Assembly: GCA_020638525.1 (NCBI GenBank)
Contig: JACKIL010000001.1
Span: 186,001-250,000 of the forward strand
DNA length: 64,000 nucleotides
Source: Caulobacterales bacterium
GTDB taxonomy: Bacteria; Pseudomonadota; Alphaproteobacteria; Caulobacterales; Parvularculaceae
Reading direction: 5' to 3'
In this document: positions 26,681-34,906 of the stretch, one piece after another
Layout: each line of letters opens with the position of its first letter
How positions within the stretch are numbered: position 1 is the first letter of the stretch
Program-made: the position numbers and the translations under genes
Notes under the pieces: model-generated
What the model was told of the DNA's origin: nothing
Seen by the model: only the letters and a program-made list of their open reading frames with translations
Databases searched by the model: none

Positions 26681-27849
26681 ACGGCGTCGCCAACCTCGCC
26701 CTTGCCCGTCAGTCGAGCGTCGGCCAGATCGCTTTCATCGATCTCAAGGCCCAGCAACGCTTGATCCGTGAACGGATCGAGGAGCGGCTGAAAGCCGTGC
26801 TCGATCATGGCCGCTATATCGCCGGGCCGGAGATTGAAGAGCTTGAAGCAGCGCTCGTCGCGCGCACGGGCGCGAAAGCCGCAGTCGCCTGCGCGAGCGG
26901 CACGGCGGCGCTTATCATCCCGCTGCTCGCCAGAGGCGTCGATACGGGCGATGCGGTTTTCATTCCGTCTTTCACCTATAACGCGACGGCGAACGCCGTG
27001 CTGCTCACCGGCGCGACGCCGGTCTTCGTGGAAATCGATCCCGTCACCTTCACGATGGATGCAGAGGATCTCGAGCGGCGCATTGCTGAAGTGCGCGCCG
27101 AGGGGCGCCTCCGCCCCCGCGCGATCATTCCCGTCGATCTCTTCGGAACGCCCGCAAATTATCCGGCGATCAATTCAATCGCCGCGCGCGAGGGGATGTT
27201 CGTCGTCGCCGACGCCGCGCAAGGATTTGGCGGCCGCCTCAACGGCGTTGAAGTCGGCAATCTCGCGCCGATCACCGCGACGAGTTTCTTCCCCGGCAAG
27301 GCCCTCGGCGCCTATGGAGACGCCGGCGCCATTCTCACCCAGAACCCGGACGATGTTGAGGCGTGGGCCTCGATCCGCTGGCACGGCACGGATGCGGCGC
27401 GCAAAGAATCCGTGCGCGTCGGCTTTAACGGCCGGATGGACAGCTTTCAGGCGGCGGTGCTGCTCGAAAAGCTCGCAATCTTCGACGACGAACTTGCGGC
27501 CCGTAAGCGCGTCGCGGCGGAATATGACGCGCGCTTCTCGCGGATCGCGCGCCCGCAGGGCCATCATGACGGCGCTGAATCCGGGCACGGATATTATTCG
27601 CTCTGCGTCGACAATCGCGACGCCGTAACGGCCTATCTCGGCGCGCAGGGCGTACCGACCGCGATCTATTACGCAACGCCCCTGCACAAAATGCCCGCTT
27701 TCGAAGCCTATGCGCCGAAAGGCGGCCTTGATGTCACAGAGCGGGTGGCGGACCGGATCTTCGCTCTGCCTATGCACCCCTATCTGACGCCCGCCCAGGT
27801 CGCGTTCATTTGCGACAACGTCGAAGCGGCGGTCACGGCGGCCGGGTAG
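26677..27849 (+). CDS. DegT/DnrJ/EryC1 aminotransferase, GnnB-like
   Basis: PLP-dependent sugar aminotransferase of 390 residues. Conserved blocks: FIDLKAQ, GRYIAGPEIEELE, ACASGTAALIIPL, PSFTYNATANAV, DAAQGFGG and SFFPGKALGAYGDAG with the PLP lysine. Its ATG overlaps the stop of the preceding oxidoreductase. With it, the likely product is UDP-2-acetamido-3-amino-2,3-dideoxyglucose, used to build lipid A with amide-linked chains at position 3. Other 3-amino sugar nucleotides are possible. LpxA, whose specificity would decide, is not in this window. Confidence 0.8.
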   Translation: MNGVANLALARQSSVGQIAFIDLKAQQRLIRERIEERLKAVLDHGRYIAGPEIEELEAALVARTGAKAAVACASGTAALIIPLLARGVDTGDAVFIPSFTYNATANAVLLTGATPVFVEIDPVTFTMDAEDLERRIAEVRAEGRLRPRAIIPVDLFGTPANYPAINSIAAREGMFVVADAAQGFGGRLNGVEVGNLAPITATSFFPGKALGAYGDAGAILTQNPDDVEAWASIRWHGTDAARKESVRVGFNGRMDSFQAAVLLEKLAIFDDELAARKRVAAEYDARFSRIARPQGHHDGAESGHGYYSLCVDNRDAVTAYLGAQGVPTAIYYATPLHKMPAFEAYAPKGGLDVTERVADRIFALPMHPYLTPAQVAFICDNVEAAVTAAG

Positions 27850-27954
27850 GTCTCTTTCCCTCAAGAAATGCCGGTTTTCACTGGAGTATCCGCCAGTGCG
27901 CGCCGGCTCGCCGCGCATCTATACTTAACAACTGTCACATTTGGGCTTCCCGGG

Positions 27955-27975
27955 TTGATATAACATTGATATAAC
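27955..27975 (+). repeat. Tandem 11-base direct repeat upstream of the Zur-like gene
   Basis: TTGATATAAC occurs at 27955-27964 and again at 27966-27975, one helical turn apart, ending 11 bases before the first possible start codon (27987). Each unit contains a TATAAC -10-like hexamer. It may be a promoter with an operator for the regulator itself; the classic Zur/Fur box is an inverted repeat, so this is not a clear match. Confidence 0.5.
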
Positions 27976-28007
27976 GACTCCAAGCGATGGGAGAGCGCGA
28001 GGGCGAT

Positions 28008-28451
28008 ATGGCTAAACTGGACGACGGGAAAAACGGCGGCGGCAAGAAGCGCCCCTCGGGCCTCACCAAGAACGAAAAGCTGGTGTGGGACGCGCTTGCG
28101 GCCTGCAACGAGCCGAAAAAAGCCTACGAAATCCTCGACATGTTGAAAGAGAAGGGCGTGCGCGCGCCGATGACGGTTTACCGCGCGCTCGACGGGCTGG
28201 TCGCCAAGGGCGTCATCCACAAGCTCGACGGGCTCAACTCTTTCGTCCTGTGCAATCACGAAGGCCCGCACGAAGTGCAGGCGTTCCTCGTCTGCGAGAA
28301 TTGCACGACGGTGACGGAGATCGACATCGATCCGGCCTCGGTCGGCGTCGCGCCCGCGGTGCGCCGCGCTGGCTTCGACATGCATACGGCGCGTCTTGAA
28401 GTGCGCGGCGTTTGTGACGGTTGCGGCGGCGATCACCACGTTCACGCCTGA
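28008..28451 (+). CDS. Fur-family regulator, Zur-like
   Basis: Metal-responsive repressor of 147 residues from ATG 28008 (GAGGG just upstream; ATG 27987 would add 7). The winged helix is in KLVWDALAACNEPKKAYEIL and APMTVYRALDGLVAKGVIH. Two Cys pairs, CENC and CDGC, make a structural zinc site as in Zur, and NHEGPHEVQ and HHVHA supply His. The DNA-recognition and dimer regions are complete. Zinc rather than iron specificity is inferred from the Cys pattern and sequence type. The glycine riboswitch unit follows but is unlikely to be its target. Confidence 0.82.
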   Translation: MAKLDDGKNGGGKKRPSGLTKNEKLVWDALAACNEPKKAYEILDMLKEKGVRAPMTVYRALDGLVAKGVIHKLDGLNSFVLCNHEGPHEVQAFLVCENCTTVTEIDIDPASVGVAPAVRRAGFDMHTARLEVRGVCDGCGGDHHVHA

Positions 28452-28511
28452 CGCCGAGCCTGCGCGTCAGGTCAGGTTTGGGCCTGAGGAAAGCCGCCTC
28501 AGAGCGAATCA

Positions 28512-28539
28512 TTGACTCCCTAATAGGGAACTCTATTCT
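28512..28539 (+). promoter_or_regulatory. Promoter of the glycine cleavage operon
   Basis: TTGACT (28512-28517), 16-base spacer, TATTCT (28534-28539). The predicted start near 28546 is about 30 bases before the first glycine aptamer. The spacer holds the perfect inverted repeat CCCTAATAGGG (28518-28528), a possible operator. Confidence 0.6.
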
Positions 28540-28576
28540 CGCCCTCGCTGCGGCGCGAAAGCGTTTCAGCGTCGCG

Positions 28577-28765
28577 TATGCGGGAGAGACCGGCCTCAAC
28601 GCCGGCGCCGAAGGAGCAACCGCCCCGGAAACTCTCAGGCAAAAGGACCGCGCGCGATCTAAAGGCTGGAAAGCGGGTTTTGCGCTTCACTGCGCGCCCC
28701 CACCGAAGGAGTAAGCCGGAAGCTTCGACCGGCGAAATCTCTCAGGTTCCGTGACAGCCGGGGAC
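28577..28765 (+). promoter_or_regulatory. Tandem glycine riboswitch
   Basis: Two glycine aptamers in series. The first (about 28577-28655) has GGGAGAGACC, GCCGAAGGAGCAA and GAAACTCTCAGGCAAAAGGACC. The second (about 28661-28765) has CTGGAAAGCG, ACCGAAGGAGTAA and GAAATCTCTCAGGTTCCGTGACAG (two pieces). A hairpin CATCGCC / GGGCGATG at 28765-28784 follows, just before gcvT, and could be part of the expression platform. Cooperative glycine binding should turn on the downstream gcv genes. Confidence 0.96.
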
Positions 28766-28803
28766 ATCGCCTCAAAAGGGCGATGAACCCTCATGGAACG
28801 GAT

Positions 28804-29967
28804 ATGGCTGGCAAAGAAGCGAAACCTTTAAAGCGCACGCCCTTGCATGGGCTCCATCTCTCGCTCGGCGCGAAGATGGTTGAATTCGCAGGCTATGAAA
28901 TGCCTGTTCAGTACCCGGACGGCGTGTTGAAGGAACACCTTCATACGCGCCAGAAAGCGGGGCTTTTCGACGTCTCCCATATGGGGCAGGCGTTCCTCAC
29001 CACGACGCGCGCGACCTTGGGAAGCGATGAGGCGCATGGTGATGTCGCGAGTGCGATCGAAAGCCTCGTCCCCGGCGAGATCCGCAAGCTCAAAAAAGGG
29101 GGCATGCGCTATTCCGTTCTGTTGAGCGAGAAGGGCGGCGTTCTCGACGACCTCATGATCACGCGGCCGGCGCTCGATGGAGAGCAGGGCATGCTCTTCA
29201 TCGTCGTCAATGCGGCGATGAAAGACGCCGACTTCGCGCTCATGCAATCGAAGCTCGGCGAACGGACGAAATTAGAGATCGCCGACGATCGCAGCCTCCT
29301 TGCGCTGCAGGGGCCGAGCGCTGCGGGCGTCATCGACGCAATCCTGCCGGGCGCCGGCGCGCAGACCTTCATGACCATGCGCAAATATAACTGGAACGGC
29401 GCCGTGCTGTTCGCGAGCCGCTGCGGTTATACGGGCGAAGACGGCTTCGAGATTTCCGTTCCGGATGATCATGTCGAAGCCTTCGCGAAAAAGCTGCTCG
29501 CGCATCCGGATGTCGCGCCGATCGGCCTTGGCGCGCGCGACTCGCTTCGGCTTGAAGCAGGGCTCTGCCTTTACGGCCACGATCTCAACAAGGAAATCTC
29601 GCCCGTTGAAGGCGCAATCGACTTCGTCATCGGCAAACGCCGGCGCGAAGAGGGCGGGTTTCCGGGCGCATCGCGCATTCTGAAGGAACTCGCAGAGGGA
29701 CCTGCGAAACTGCGCGTCGGCATCAAGCCGGAAGGCCGGGCGCCTGCGCGTGAAGGTGTCGAGATTCAGTCCGCAGACGGAAAACGCATCGGCGAAATCA
29801 CCTCCGGCGGCTTCGGGCCGACTGTCGGCGGGCCCATTGCGATGGGTTATGTCGAGAAGGCCTATGCGGCGACGGGAACGAGCCTGCAGCTCATGGTGCG
29901 CGGCAAGGCGCTTCCCGCATCGGTCGTCGAGCTGCCTTTTGTTCCGCACACATATTATCGGGGTTAG
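28804..29967 (+). CDS. gcvT: Glycine cleavage system aminomethyltransferase (T protein)
   Basis: Enzyme of 387 residues that transfers the methylene group from the lipoyl arm to tetrahydrofolate and releases ammonia. Conserved parts: KRTPLHGLHLSLGAKMVEF, GYEMPVQYPDG, GLFDVSHMGQ, GYTGEDGFEISV (folate site) and LGARDSLRLEAGLCLYGHDL. ATG 28804 is preferred over 28783, which lies in the leader hairpin. First gene after the riboswitch. Confidence 0.95.
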   Translation: MAGKEAKPLKRTPLHGLHLSLGAKMVEFAGYEMPVQYPDGVLKEHLHTRQKAGLFDVSHMGQAFLTTTRATLGSDEAHGDVASAIESLVPGEIRKLKKGGMRYSVLLSEKGGVLDDLMITRPALDGEQGMLFIVVNAAMKDADFALMQSKLGERTKLEIADDRSLLALQGPSAAGVIDAILPGAGAQTFMTMRKYNWNGAVLFASRCGYTGEDGFEISVPDDHVEAFAKKLLAHPDVAPIGLGARDSLRLEAGLCLYGHDLNKEISPVEGAIDFVIGKRRREEGGFPGASRILKELAEGPAKLRVGIKPEGRAPAREGVEIQSADGKRIGEITSGGFGPTVGGPIAMGYVEKAYAATGTSLQLMVRGKALPASVVELPFVPHTYYRG

Positions 29968-29976
29968 GAGAAAGAC

Positions 29977-30348
29977 ATGACGGTAAAATACACGAAAGAA
30001 CATGAGTGGGTGCGCGTGGAGGGCGGCGTCGCCGTCATCGGCATTACCGAGCACGCGGCCGGCGCGCTTGGCGACATCGTGTTCGTCGAGCTTCCGGAAG
30101 CGGGCAAGGCGTTCAAGCAAAACGGCGAAATGGCGGTCGTCGAGTCGGTGAAAGCCGCCTCCGACGTTTACGCGCCGGTCACCGGGGAAGTTGTCGAGGC
30201 GAACGGATCGATCGTCGACGATCCGGCTTCGGTGAACGCTGACCCCGAAGGCGCCGCCTGGTTCGTGAAAATGAAACTCGCCAATCCGTCTGAGCTCGAT
30301 GCGATGATGGATAAGGCCGCTTACGACGCGTTTGTGGAGACGCTCTAG
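29977..30348 (+). CDS. gcvH: Glycine cleavage system H protein
   Basis: Lipoyl carrier of 123 residues. EHEWVRVEGGVAVIGITEHA opens the protein (first 20 residues of that block only) and the lipoylated lysine is K59 in VVESVKAASDVY. It lies nine bases after gcvT, and its stop codon TAG shares one base with the GTG start of gcvPA. Length is normal. Confidence 0.96.
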   Translation: MTVKYTKEHEWVRVEGGVAVIGITEHAAGALGDIVFVELPEAGKAFKQNGEMAVVESVKAASDVYAPVTGEVVEANGSIVDDPASVNADPEGAAWFVKMKLANPSELDAMMDKAAYDAFVETL

Positions 30349-31688
30349 TGCGCTATTTGCCCCTTTCCGGCGCCGACCGGCGCGCGATGATGGATGAGAT
30401 CGGCGTTAAGGCGGTCGACGAGCTTTTCGTCGATGTTCCGAAATCCGCGCTCAATGCGAAGATCGACCTGCCCGCCCACAAGGGCGAGCTTGAAGTCGAG
30501 CGCATTCTTGGCGCCATGGCCGCGAAAAACCGCGCGGCCGGGGCAGGGCCGTTCTTCGTTGGCGCGGGCGCTTACAAGCACCATGTGCCGGCGACGGTTG
30601 ACCACATCATTCAGCGCTCGGAATTCCTGACGGCTTACACGCCCTATCAGCCGGAAATCGCGCAAGGCACCTTGCAATATCTCTTCGAGTTCCAGAGCCA
30701 GGTGGCGGCGCTGCTCGGCATGGAAGTCGCCAACGCCTCCATGTATGACGGCTCGACCGCCTGCGCCGAGGCCGCGCTCATGGCGCGCCGCGTGACGAAG
30801 CGCTCGCGCGTCGTTCTTTCCGGCGCGCTCCACCCGCACTATGCGGCCGTAACGCGCACCAATTCCGAACTCGTCAATGACGAAGTCGTCATGGCGCCGA
30901 TCGACGTCGAAGGAACGGAAGACCTCGCCGCGCTCATCGACGACAAGACGTCCTGCGTTATCGTTCAGAACCCTGATGTTTTCGGCAATATCCGCGATCT
31001 CTCGCCCATCGCTGAAGCAGCGCATGCGAAAGGCGCGCTCCTTGTGGCGGTGGTGACGGAAGCGATTTCGCTCGGCGCAATCAAAAGCCCTGGCGAAATG
31101 GGCGCTGACATTGTCGTCGGCGAAGGCCAGTCCATCGGCAACGGCCTCAATTTCGGCGGGCCCTATGTCGGCCTCTTTGCGACGCGCCAGAAATATATGC
31201 GGCAAATGCCGGGGCGGCTGTGCGGCGAAACGGTCGACGCGGAAGGAAAGCGCGGCTTCGTCCTCACGCTGTCGACGCGCGAACAGCACATTCGCCGCGA
31301 CAAGGCGACGTCGAACATTTGCACGAATTCGGGCCTGTGCGCGCTTGCGTTCACCGTGCATATGACGCTCCTCGGTGAGAAGGGCCTGCGCCAGATGGCG
31401 ATGCTTTCGCATGAGGCCGCCTGCAAAACGGTGGACGCGCTCGGCAAGGTTCCCGGCGTGAAGGTTCTGAACAAGAGCTACTTCAACGAATTCACAGTGA
31501 AGCTTCCGGCGGATGCATCCGAAGTCGTCGAAGTGCTCGCCGCAAAAGGCGTCCTCGCGGGCGTTCCCGGCGCGCGCCTCTGGCCGCACGATCCCGAGAC
31601 GCACAATCTCCTCATCGTCGCCGCGACGGAGTGTGTGAGCGATGCGGATATTGCGGCGCTCGCAAGCGCGCTCAAAGAGGTCTTGTGA
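30348..31688 (+). CDS. gcvPA: Glycine dehydrogenase (decarboxylating) subunit 1
   Basis: N-terminal half of the split P protein, 446 residues, PLP-dependent glycine decarboxylase as a heterotetramer with GcvPB. GTG start at 30348 overlaps the gcvH stop by one base. Signatures: RYLPLSGADRRAMMDEIG, FVGAGAYKHHVPATVDHII, FEFQSQVAALLGMEVANASMYDGSTA (parts), and TLSTREQHIRRDKATSNICTN. The two-subunit form is normal in many alphaproteobacteria, but here gcvPB is separated by two foreign-looking genes. Confidence 0.95.
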   Translation: MRYLPLSGADRRAMMDEIGVKAVDELFVDVPKSALNAKIDLPAHKGELEVERILGAMAAKNRAAGAGPFFVGAGAYKHHVPATVDHIIQRSEFLTAYTPYQPEIAQGTLQYLFEFQSQVAALLGMEVANASMYDGSTACAEAALMARRVTKRSRVVLSGALHPHYAAVTRTNSELVNDEVVMAPIDVEGTEDLAALIDDKTSCVIVQNPDVFGNIRDLSPIAEAAHAKGALLVAVVTEAISLGAIKSPGEMGADIVVGEGQSIGNGLNFGGPYVGLFATRQKYMRQMPGRLCGETVDAEGKRGFVLTLSTREQHIRRDKATSNICTNSGLCALAFTVHMTLLGEKGLRQMAMLSHEAACKTVDALGKVPGVKVLNKSYFNEFTVKLPADASEVVEVLAAKGVLAGVPGARLWPHDPETHNLLIVAATECVSDADIAALASALKEVL

Positions 31689-31996
31689 TGACCATCGTGG
31701 CGGAACGTGAATTCATGATCATCGAAGGTGCTGAATTACGTCCTGCTAGGGTACTGGTATTCGCGCCCGAGAAAATCTCCGACAATGAGTGGAAGTGTGA
31801 GTATCGACTCGTTGGATTTTCAAAAGACAGGGCGCGAAAGGCGTATGGTGTGGATTCATACCAAGCCTTGTATCTGGCGTTGAAGATTCTTGCGACTGAG
31901 ATCGCGATAACGGATGAATACAAGGGTGGAAAATTGACGCTCTTTGGTAAAGCTGACTTCGACATCAATGAAATGATGGGATTTCTTCCCGCATAA
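31688..31996 (+). CDS. DUF6968-like small protein inserted in the gcv operon
   Basis: Cytosolic protein of 102 residues. ATG at 31688 overlaps the gcvPA stop (TGATG). The block EWKCEYRLVGFSK plus GVDSYQALYLALKILATEI matches my memory of DUF6968 proteins; no function is assigned to that family. Its base composition is clearly lower in GC than that of the surrounding genes (codons such as TTA, GGA, AGG, ATA, TCA appear) and its codon use is unlike the gcv genes, suggesting transfer. Such small genes are often scattered singly. Involvement in glycine metabolism is not implied. Confidence 0.72.
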   Translation: MTIVAEREFMIIEGAELRPARVLVFAPEKISDNEWKCEYRLVGFSKDRARKAYGVDSYQALYLALKILATEIAITDEYKGGKLTLFGKADFDINEMMGFLPA

Positions 31997-32010
31997 CGGT
32001 GTATGCAAAT

Positions 32011-32045
32011 ATGACCATGAACACCCAAGGCCGCCCGACGCGCGC
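32011..32045 (+). repeat. Truncated copy of the gcvPB 5' end
   Basis: These 35 bases match 33163-33197, the first codons of gcvPB, with one difference (CAA/CAG, silent). The short frame reads MTMNTQGRPTRAGQ and stops at 32053-32055; the first 12 residues equal those of GcvPB. The preceding GCAAAT (32005-32010) also has a counterpart before gcvPB (33154-33159). The two copies flank the nitronate monooxygenase gene as direct repeats. Confidence 0.93.
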
Positions 32046-32064
32046 CGGGCAGTAAAGAACTGGC

Positions 32065-33147
32065 ATGAAAACGCGGCTGACCGAGCTTCTCGGGATTGAC
32101 CATCCCATCATTCAGGCGCCGATGGCGGGCGTTTCGACGCCCGCTCTTGCGGCTGCTGTTTCGAATGCGGGCGGGCTCGGTTCGGTCGGTTTCGGCGCCT
32201 ATGACGGGCGACAGGCGCGGGAAATGATGCGCGATATCAAAGCGCGCACGAACCGGCCCTATCACGTCAACTTCTTCGCTCACCGCGCGCCGACGCAGAG
32301 CGAAGCGGTCGATAAGGCGTGGCTTGATGAGCTCTCTCCCTTCTTTGAAGAGTTGGGCGTCGAGCCGCCGGCGTCCCTTGACGCAGGCCCGCCGTCTTTC
32401 CTCGACGATCCCGACCAGATCGACGCCGTGCTCGAAATGAAGCCGCCTGTCGTCAGTTTTCACTTCGGCCTTCCGCATAAGGAGCAGATCGTGCGGCTTC
32501 GCGAGAGCGGCGCCAAACTGCTTGCTTCCGCGACCAGCGTTGACGAGGCGATCGCCTGCGAGAGAGCCGGCATGGATGCGGTCATCGCGCAGGGCGTTGA
32601 AGCGGGCGGGCATCGCGGCGTTCACGACGGCGAGACCGACCGGATGATCGGAACGATCGCGCTCACGCCGCAAGTCGTCGACGCCGTTTCAATTCCCGTC
32701 ATCGCCGCCGGCGGCATTGGCGATGGACGCGGCGTCGCCGCGGCGCTCGCGCTTGGCGCCGACGGCGCGCAGATGGGCACCGCCTTCATTGCGTGTCCTG
32801 AAACGTCAGCGGGCGAACGGCACCGTAAAATCCTCGGCGGCCCGGCCGCGCGCGAGACTGTGTTGACGCGCGGCGTGTCGGGCAGAGCGGCGCGCGGGCT
32901 CAGAAGCAGAATTCTCGACGCCGTGACGACGAAGCAAGCGGCGGCGCCCGCCTATCCGATCGCTTATGCGGCGACGCGCGCGCTTTCGCGCGCGGCATTA
33001 AATGCGGGCCGTGAAGGTTTCGAAGTGATGTGGGCGGGCCAGGCCGGCGCGCTCGCCCGCAATCTTCCGGCTGTGGAAGTTCTCGCCGCCATCGTGAAGG
33101 AAGCCGAAGCGCGCCTTCGCTCACTCAACGCCATTGCAATTTCTTGA
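32065..33147 (+). CDS. Nitronate monooxygenase family protein
   Basis: FMN-dependent TIM-barrel oxidase of 360 residues, 2-nitropropane dioxygenase type. HPIIQAPMAGVSTPALAAAVS and GGLGSVGFGAYD at the N-terminus, AQGVEAGGHRG with the catalytic His, IPVIAAGGIGDGRGVAAAL and LGADGAQMGTAF for FMN phosphate binding. It should oxidise alkyl nitronates, but many members are poorly characterised. It lies between gcvPA and gcvPB, flanked by 35-base direct repeats, so it is an insertion. The ribosome site is weak. Confidence 0.9.
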   Translation: MKTRLTELLGIDHPIIQAPMAGVSTPALAAAVSNAGGLGSVGFGAYDGRQAREMMRDIKARTNRPYHVNFFAHRAPTQSEAVDKAWLDELSPFFEELGVEPPASLDAGPPSFLDDPDQIDAVLEMKPPVVSFHFGLPHKEQIVRLRESGAKLLASATSVDEAIACERAGMDAVIAQGVEAGGHRGVHDGETDRMIGTIALTPQVVDAVSIPVIAAGGIGDGRGVAAALALGADGAQMGTAFIACPETSAGERHRKILGGPAARETVLTRGVSGRAARGLRSRILDAVTTKQAAAPAYPIAYAATRALSRAALNAGREGFEVMWAGQAGALARNLPAVEVLAAIVKEAEARLRSLNAIAIS

Positions 33148-33162
33148 TACAGGGCAAATAGC

Positions 33163-34731
33163 ATGACCATGAACACCCAGGGCCGCCCGACGCGCGCTGA
33201 CGAAGTTGAAGCAAGCGCGCCCGCAACCTTCACCGGCAATCGCGCATTGCAGATCGAAGAATCGCTGATCTTCGAGAAGGATGCGTTCGGCGAGACGGGC
33301 GTCGATTTTCCGGCGCTCGCCGGCGTCAATCGTCTGGGGAACGCTGCGCGCAAACAGGAGATCGGCCTTCCGGGGCTTTCCGAGCCGGAAGCGATGCGCC
33401 ATTTCGTGCGCCTCAGCCAGAAGAACTACGCCATCGACATGGGGCCGTTCCCGCTCGGCTCCTGCACAATGAAACACAATCCGCGCCTCAACGAGAAGAT
33501 GGCGCGCCTGCCGGGATTTGGCGACATTCACCCGCTGCAGCCCCAGTCGACGGTGCAGGGCGCGCTTGAGCTGATCGACACGCTCGCACACTGGCTGATG
33601 ACGCTCACCGGCATGCCCGCTGTCGCGATGTCGCCGAAGGCGGGCGCGCATGGCGAGCTTTGCGGCATGATGACGATCAAGGCGGCGCTCGAAGCGGCGG
33701 GCGAGGGGCATCGCACGCGCGTGCTCGCCCCTGAATCCGCCCACGGAACGAATCCGGCGACGGCCGCGCAATGCGGTTTCACGGTCGACGCCATTCCTGC
33801 GGACGCGACCGGCCGCGTCGATCTTGAAGCGCTGAAAGCAAAGCTCGGGCCCGATGTCGCCGCGATCATGGTGACGAACCCGAACACTTGCGGTCTCTTC
33901 GAGCGCGAAATCATCGCTATCGCCGAAGCCATTCACTCCGTCGGCGGCTATTTCTATTGCGACGGTGCGAACTTTAACGCCATCGCCGGCAAGGTTCGCC
34001 CCGGCGATCTTGGCGTCGATGCGATGCACATCAATTTGCACAAGACGTTCTCGACGCCGCATGGCGGCGGCGGGCCGGGGTCCGGCCCGACGGTCTTTTC
34101 CGCTGCGCTTGCGCCTTTCGCGCCTGTGCCTTTTGTCGTGAAGGATGGTGAGCGCTTCCACCTTGTCGAAACGCGCCGCGCCGCGAAAGCGGAAGGCGAG
34201 GGCGAAGCGGGCGGCAGGCTTGCGGCCTTCCATGGCCAGATGGGCATGTTCGTGCGCGCGCTTTCCTACATGCTCAGCCATGGCGGCGACGGCGTTCGTC
34301 AGGCGGCGGAGGATGCGGTTCTGAACGCCAACTACGTGCTCGCGCGCCTCAAATCGGAAATGTCGCCGGCCTTCAGCGGCTATTGCATGCACGAGGCATT
34401 GTTCGACGACTCGTTCCTCAAAGGCACGGGCGTTGAAACCATCGACTTTGCGAAAGCGATGATTGACGAGGGCTATCATCCGATGACGATGTATTTCCCG
34501 CTCGTCGTTCATGGCGCCATGCTGATCGAGCCGACGGAATCGGAATCGAAACAGGAGCTCGACCTCTTCTGCGACGCCCTCCTCTCGCTCGCGCGCCGCG
34601 CCAAGGCGGGCGACCAGTCGATGAAGAGCGCCCCGCATTTCGCGCCGCGCCGCCGCCTCGACGAAACGGCCGCCGCGCGTAACCCCGTGCTGCGCTGGAC
34701 GCCGAAAGAACCGCTCAAGGCGGCGGAGTAG
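33163..34731 (+). CDS. gcvPB: Glycine dehydrogenase (decarboxylating) subunit 2
   Basis: C-terminal half of the split P protein, 522 residues. It carries the PLP lysine (K294) in HINLHKTFSTPHGGGGPGSGP. Other conserved parts: PLGSCTMKHNPRLNEKMA, FGDIHPLQPQ, KAGAHGELCGMMTIKAAL and APESAHGTNPATA. ATG 33163 is eight bases after AGGG. The start region is duplicated upstream at 32011. With GcvPA, GcvH and GcvT it makes the glycine cleavage complex apart from the shared L protein, which is not in the window. Confidence 0.96.
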   Translation: MTMNTQGRPTRADEVEASAPATFTGNRALQIEESLIFEKDAFGETGVDFPALAGVNRLGNAARKQEIGLPGLSEPEAMRHFVRLSQKNYAIDMGPFPLGSCTMKHNPRLNEKMARLPGFGDIHPLQPQSTVQGALELIDTLAHWLMTLTGMPAVAMSPKAGAHGELCGMMTIKAALEAAGEGHRTRVLAPESAHGTNPATAAQCGFTVDAIPADATGRVDLEALKAKLGPDVAAIMVTNPNTCGLFEREIIAIAEAIHSVGGYFYCDGANFNAIAGKVRPGDLGVDAMHINLHKTFSTPHGGGGPGSGPTVFSAALAPFAPVPFVVKDGERFHLVETRRAAKAEGEGEAGGRLAAFHGQMGMFVRALSYMLSHGGDGVRQAAEDAVLNANYVLARLKSEMSPAFSGYCMHEALFDDSFLKGTGVETIDFAKAMIDEGYHPMTMYFPLVVHGAMLIEPTESESKQELDLFCDALLSLARRAKAGDQSMKSAPHFAPRRRLDETAAARNPVLRWTPKEPLKAAE

Positions 34732-34753
34732 GCCAGAATTTGCGGCGTATTTT

Positions 34754-34893
34754 CTTCCCCTGCATGTGGGGGAAGTGTCTGCGAAGCAGACGAAGGGGGT
34801 GGCGCTTCGCAATTCTCGGTGGTCTGAAGAAAGCGTATGAAGCGCCGCGCCCCCTCCGGCCCTTCGGGCCACCTCGCCCGCGAGCGGGGGAGG
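34754..34893. repeat. Compound palindromic intergenic element
   Basis: A 140-base stretch made of five perfect stems: CTTCCCC/GGGGAAG (34754-34775), GTCTGC/GCAGAC (34777-34791), GGCGCTTC/GAAGCGCC (34801-34846), GGCCC/GGGCC (34858-34870) and CCCGC/GCGGG (34877-34888). The layout resembles REP/BIME-like elements common between genes in alphaproteobacteria. No coding frame. It separates gcvPB from the DUF924 gene, whose 3' ends converge. Confidence 0.8.
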
Positions 34894-34906
34894 AACAGGC
34901 TGAACT

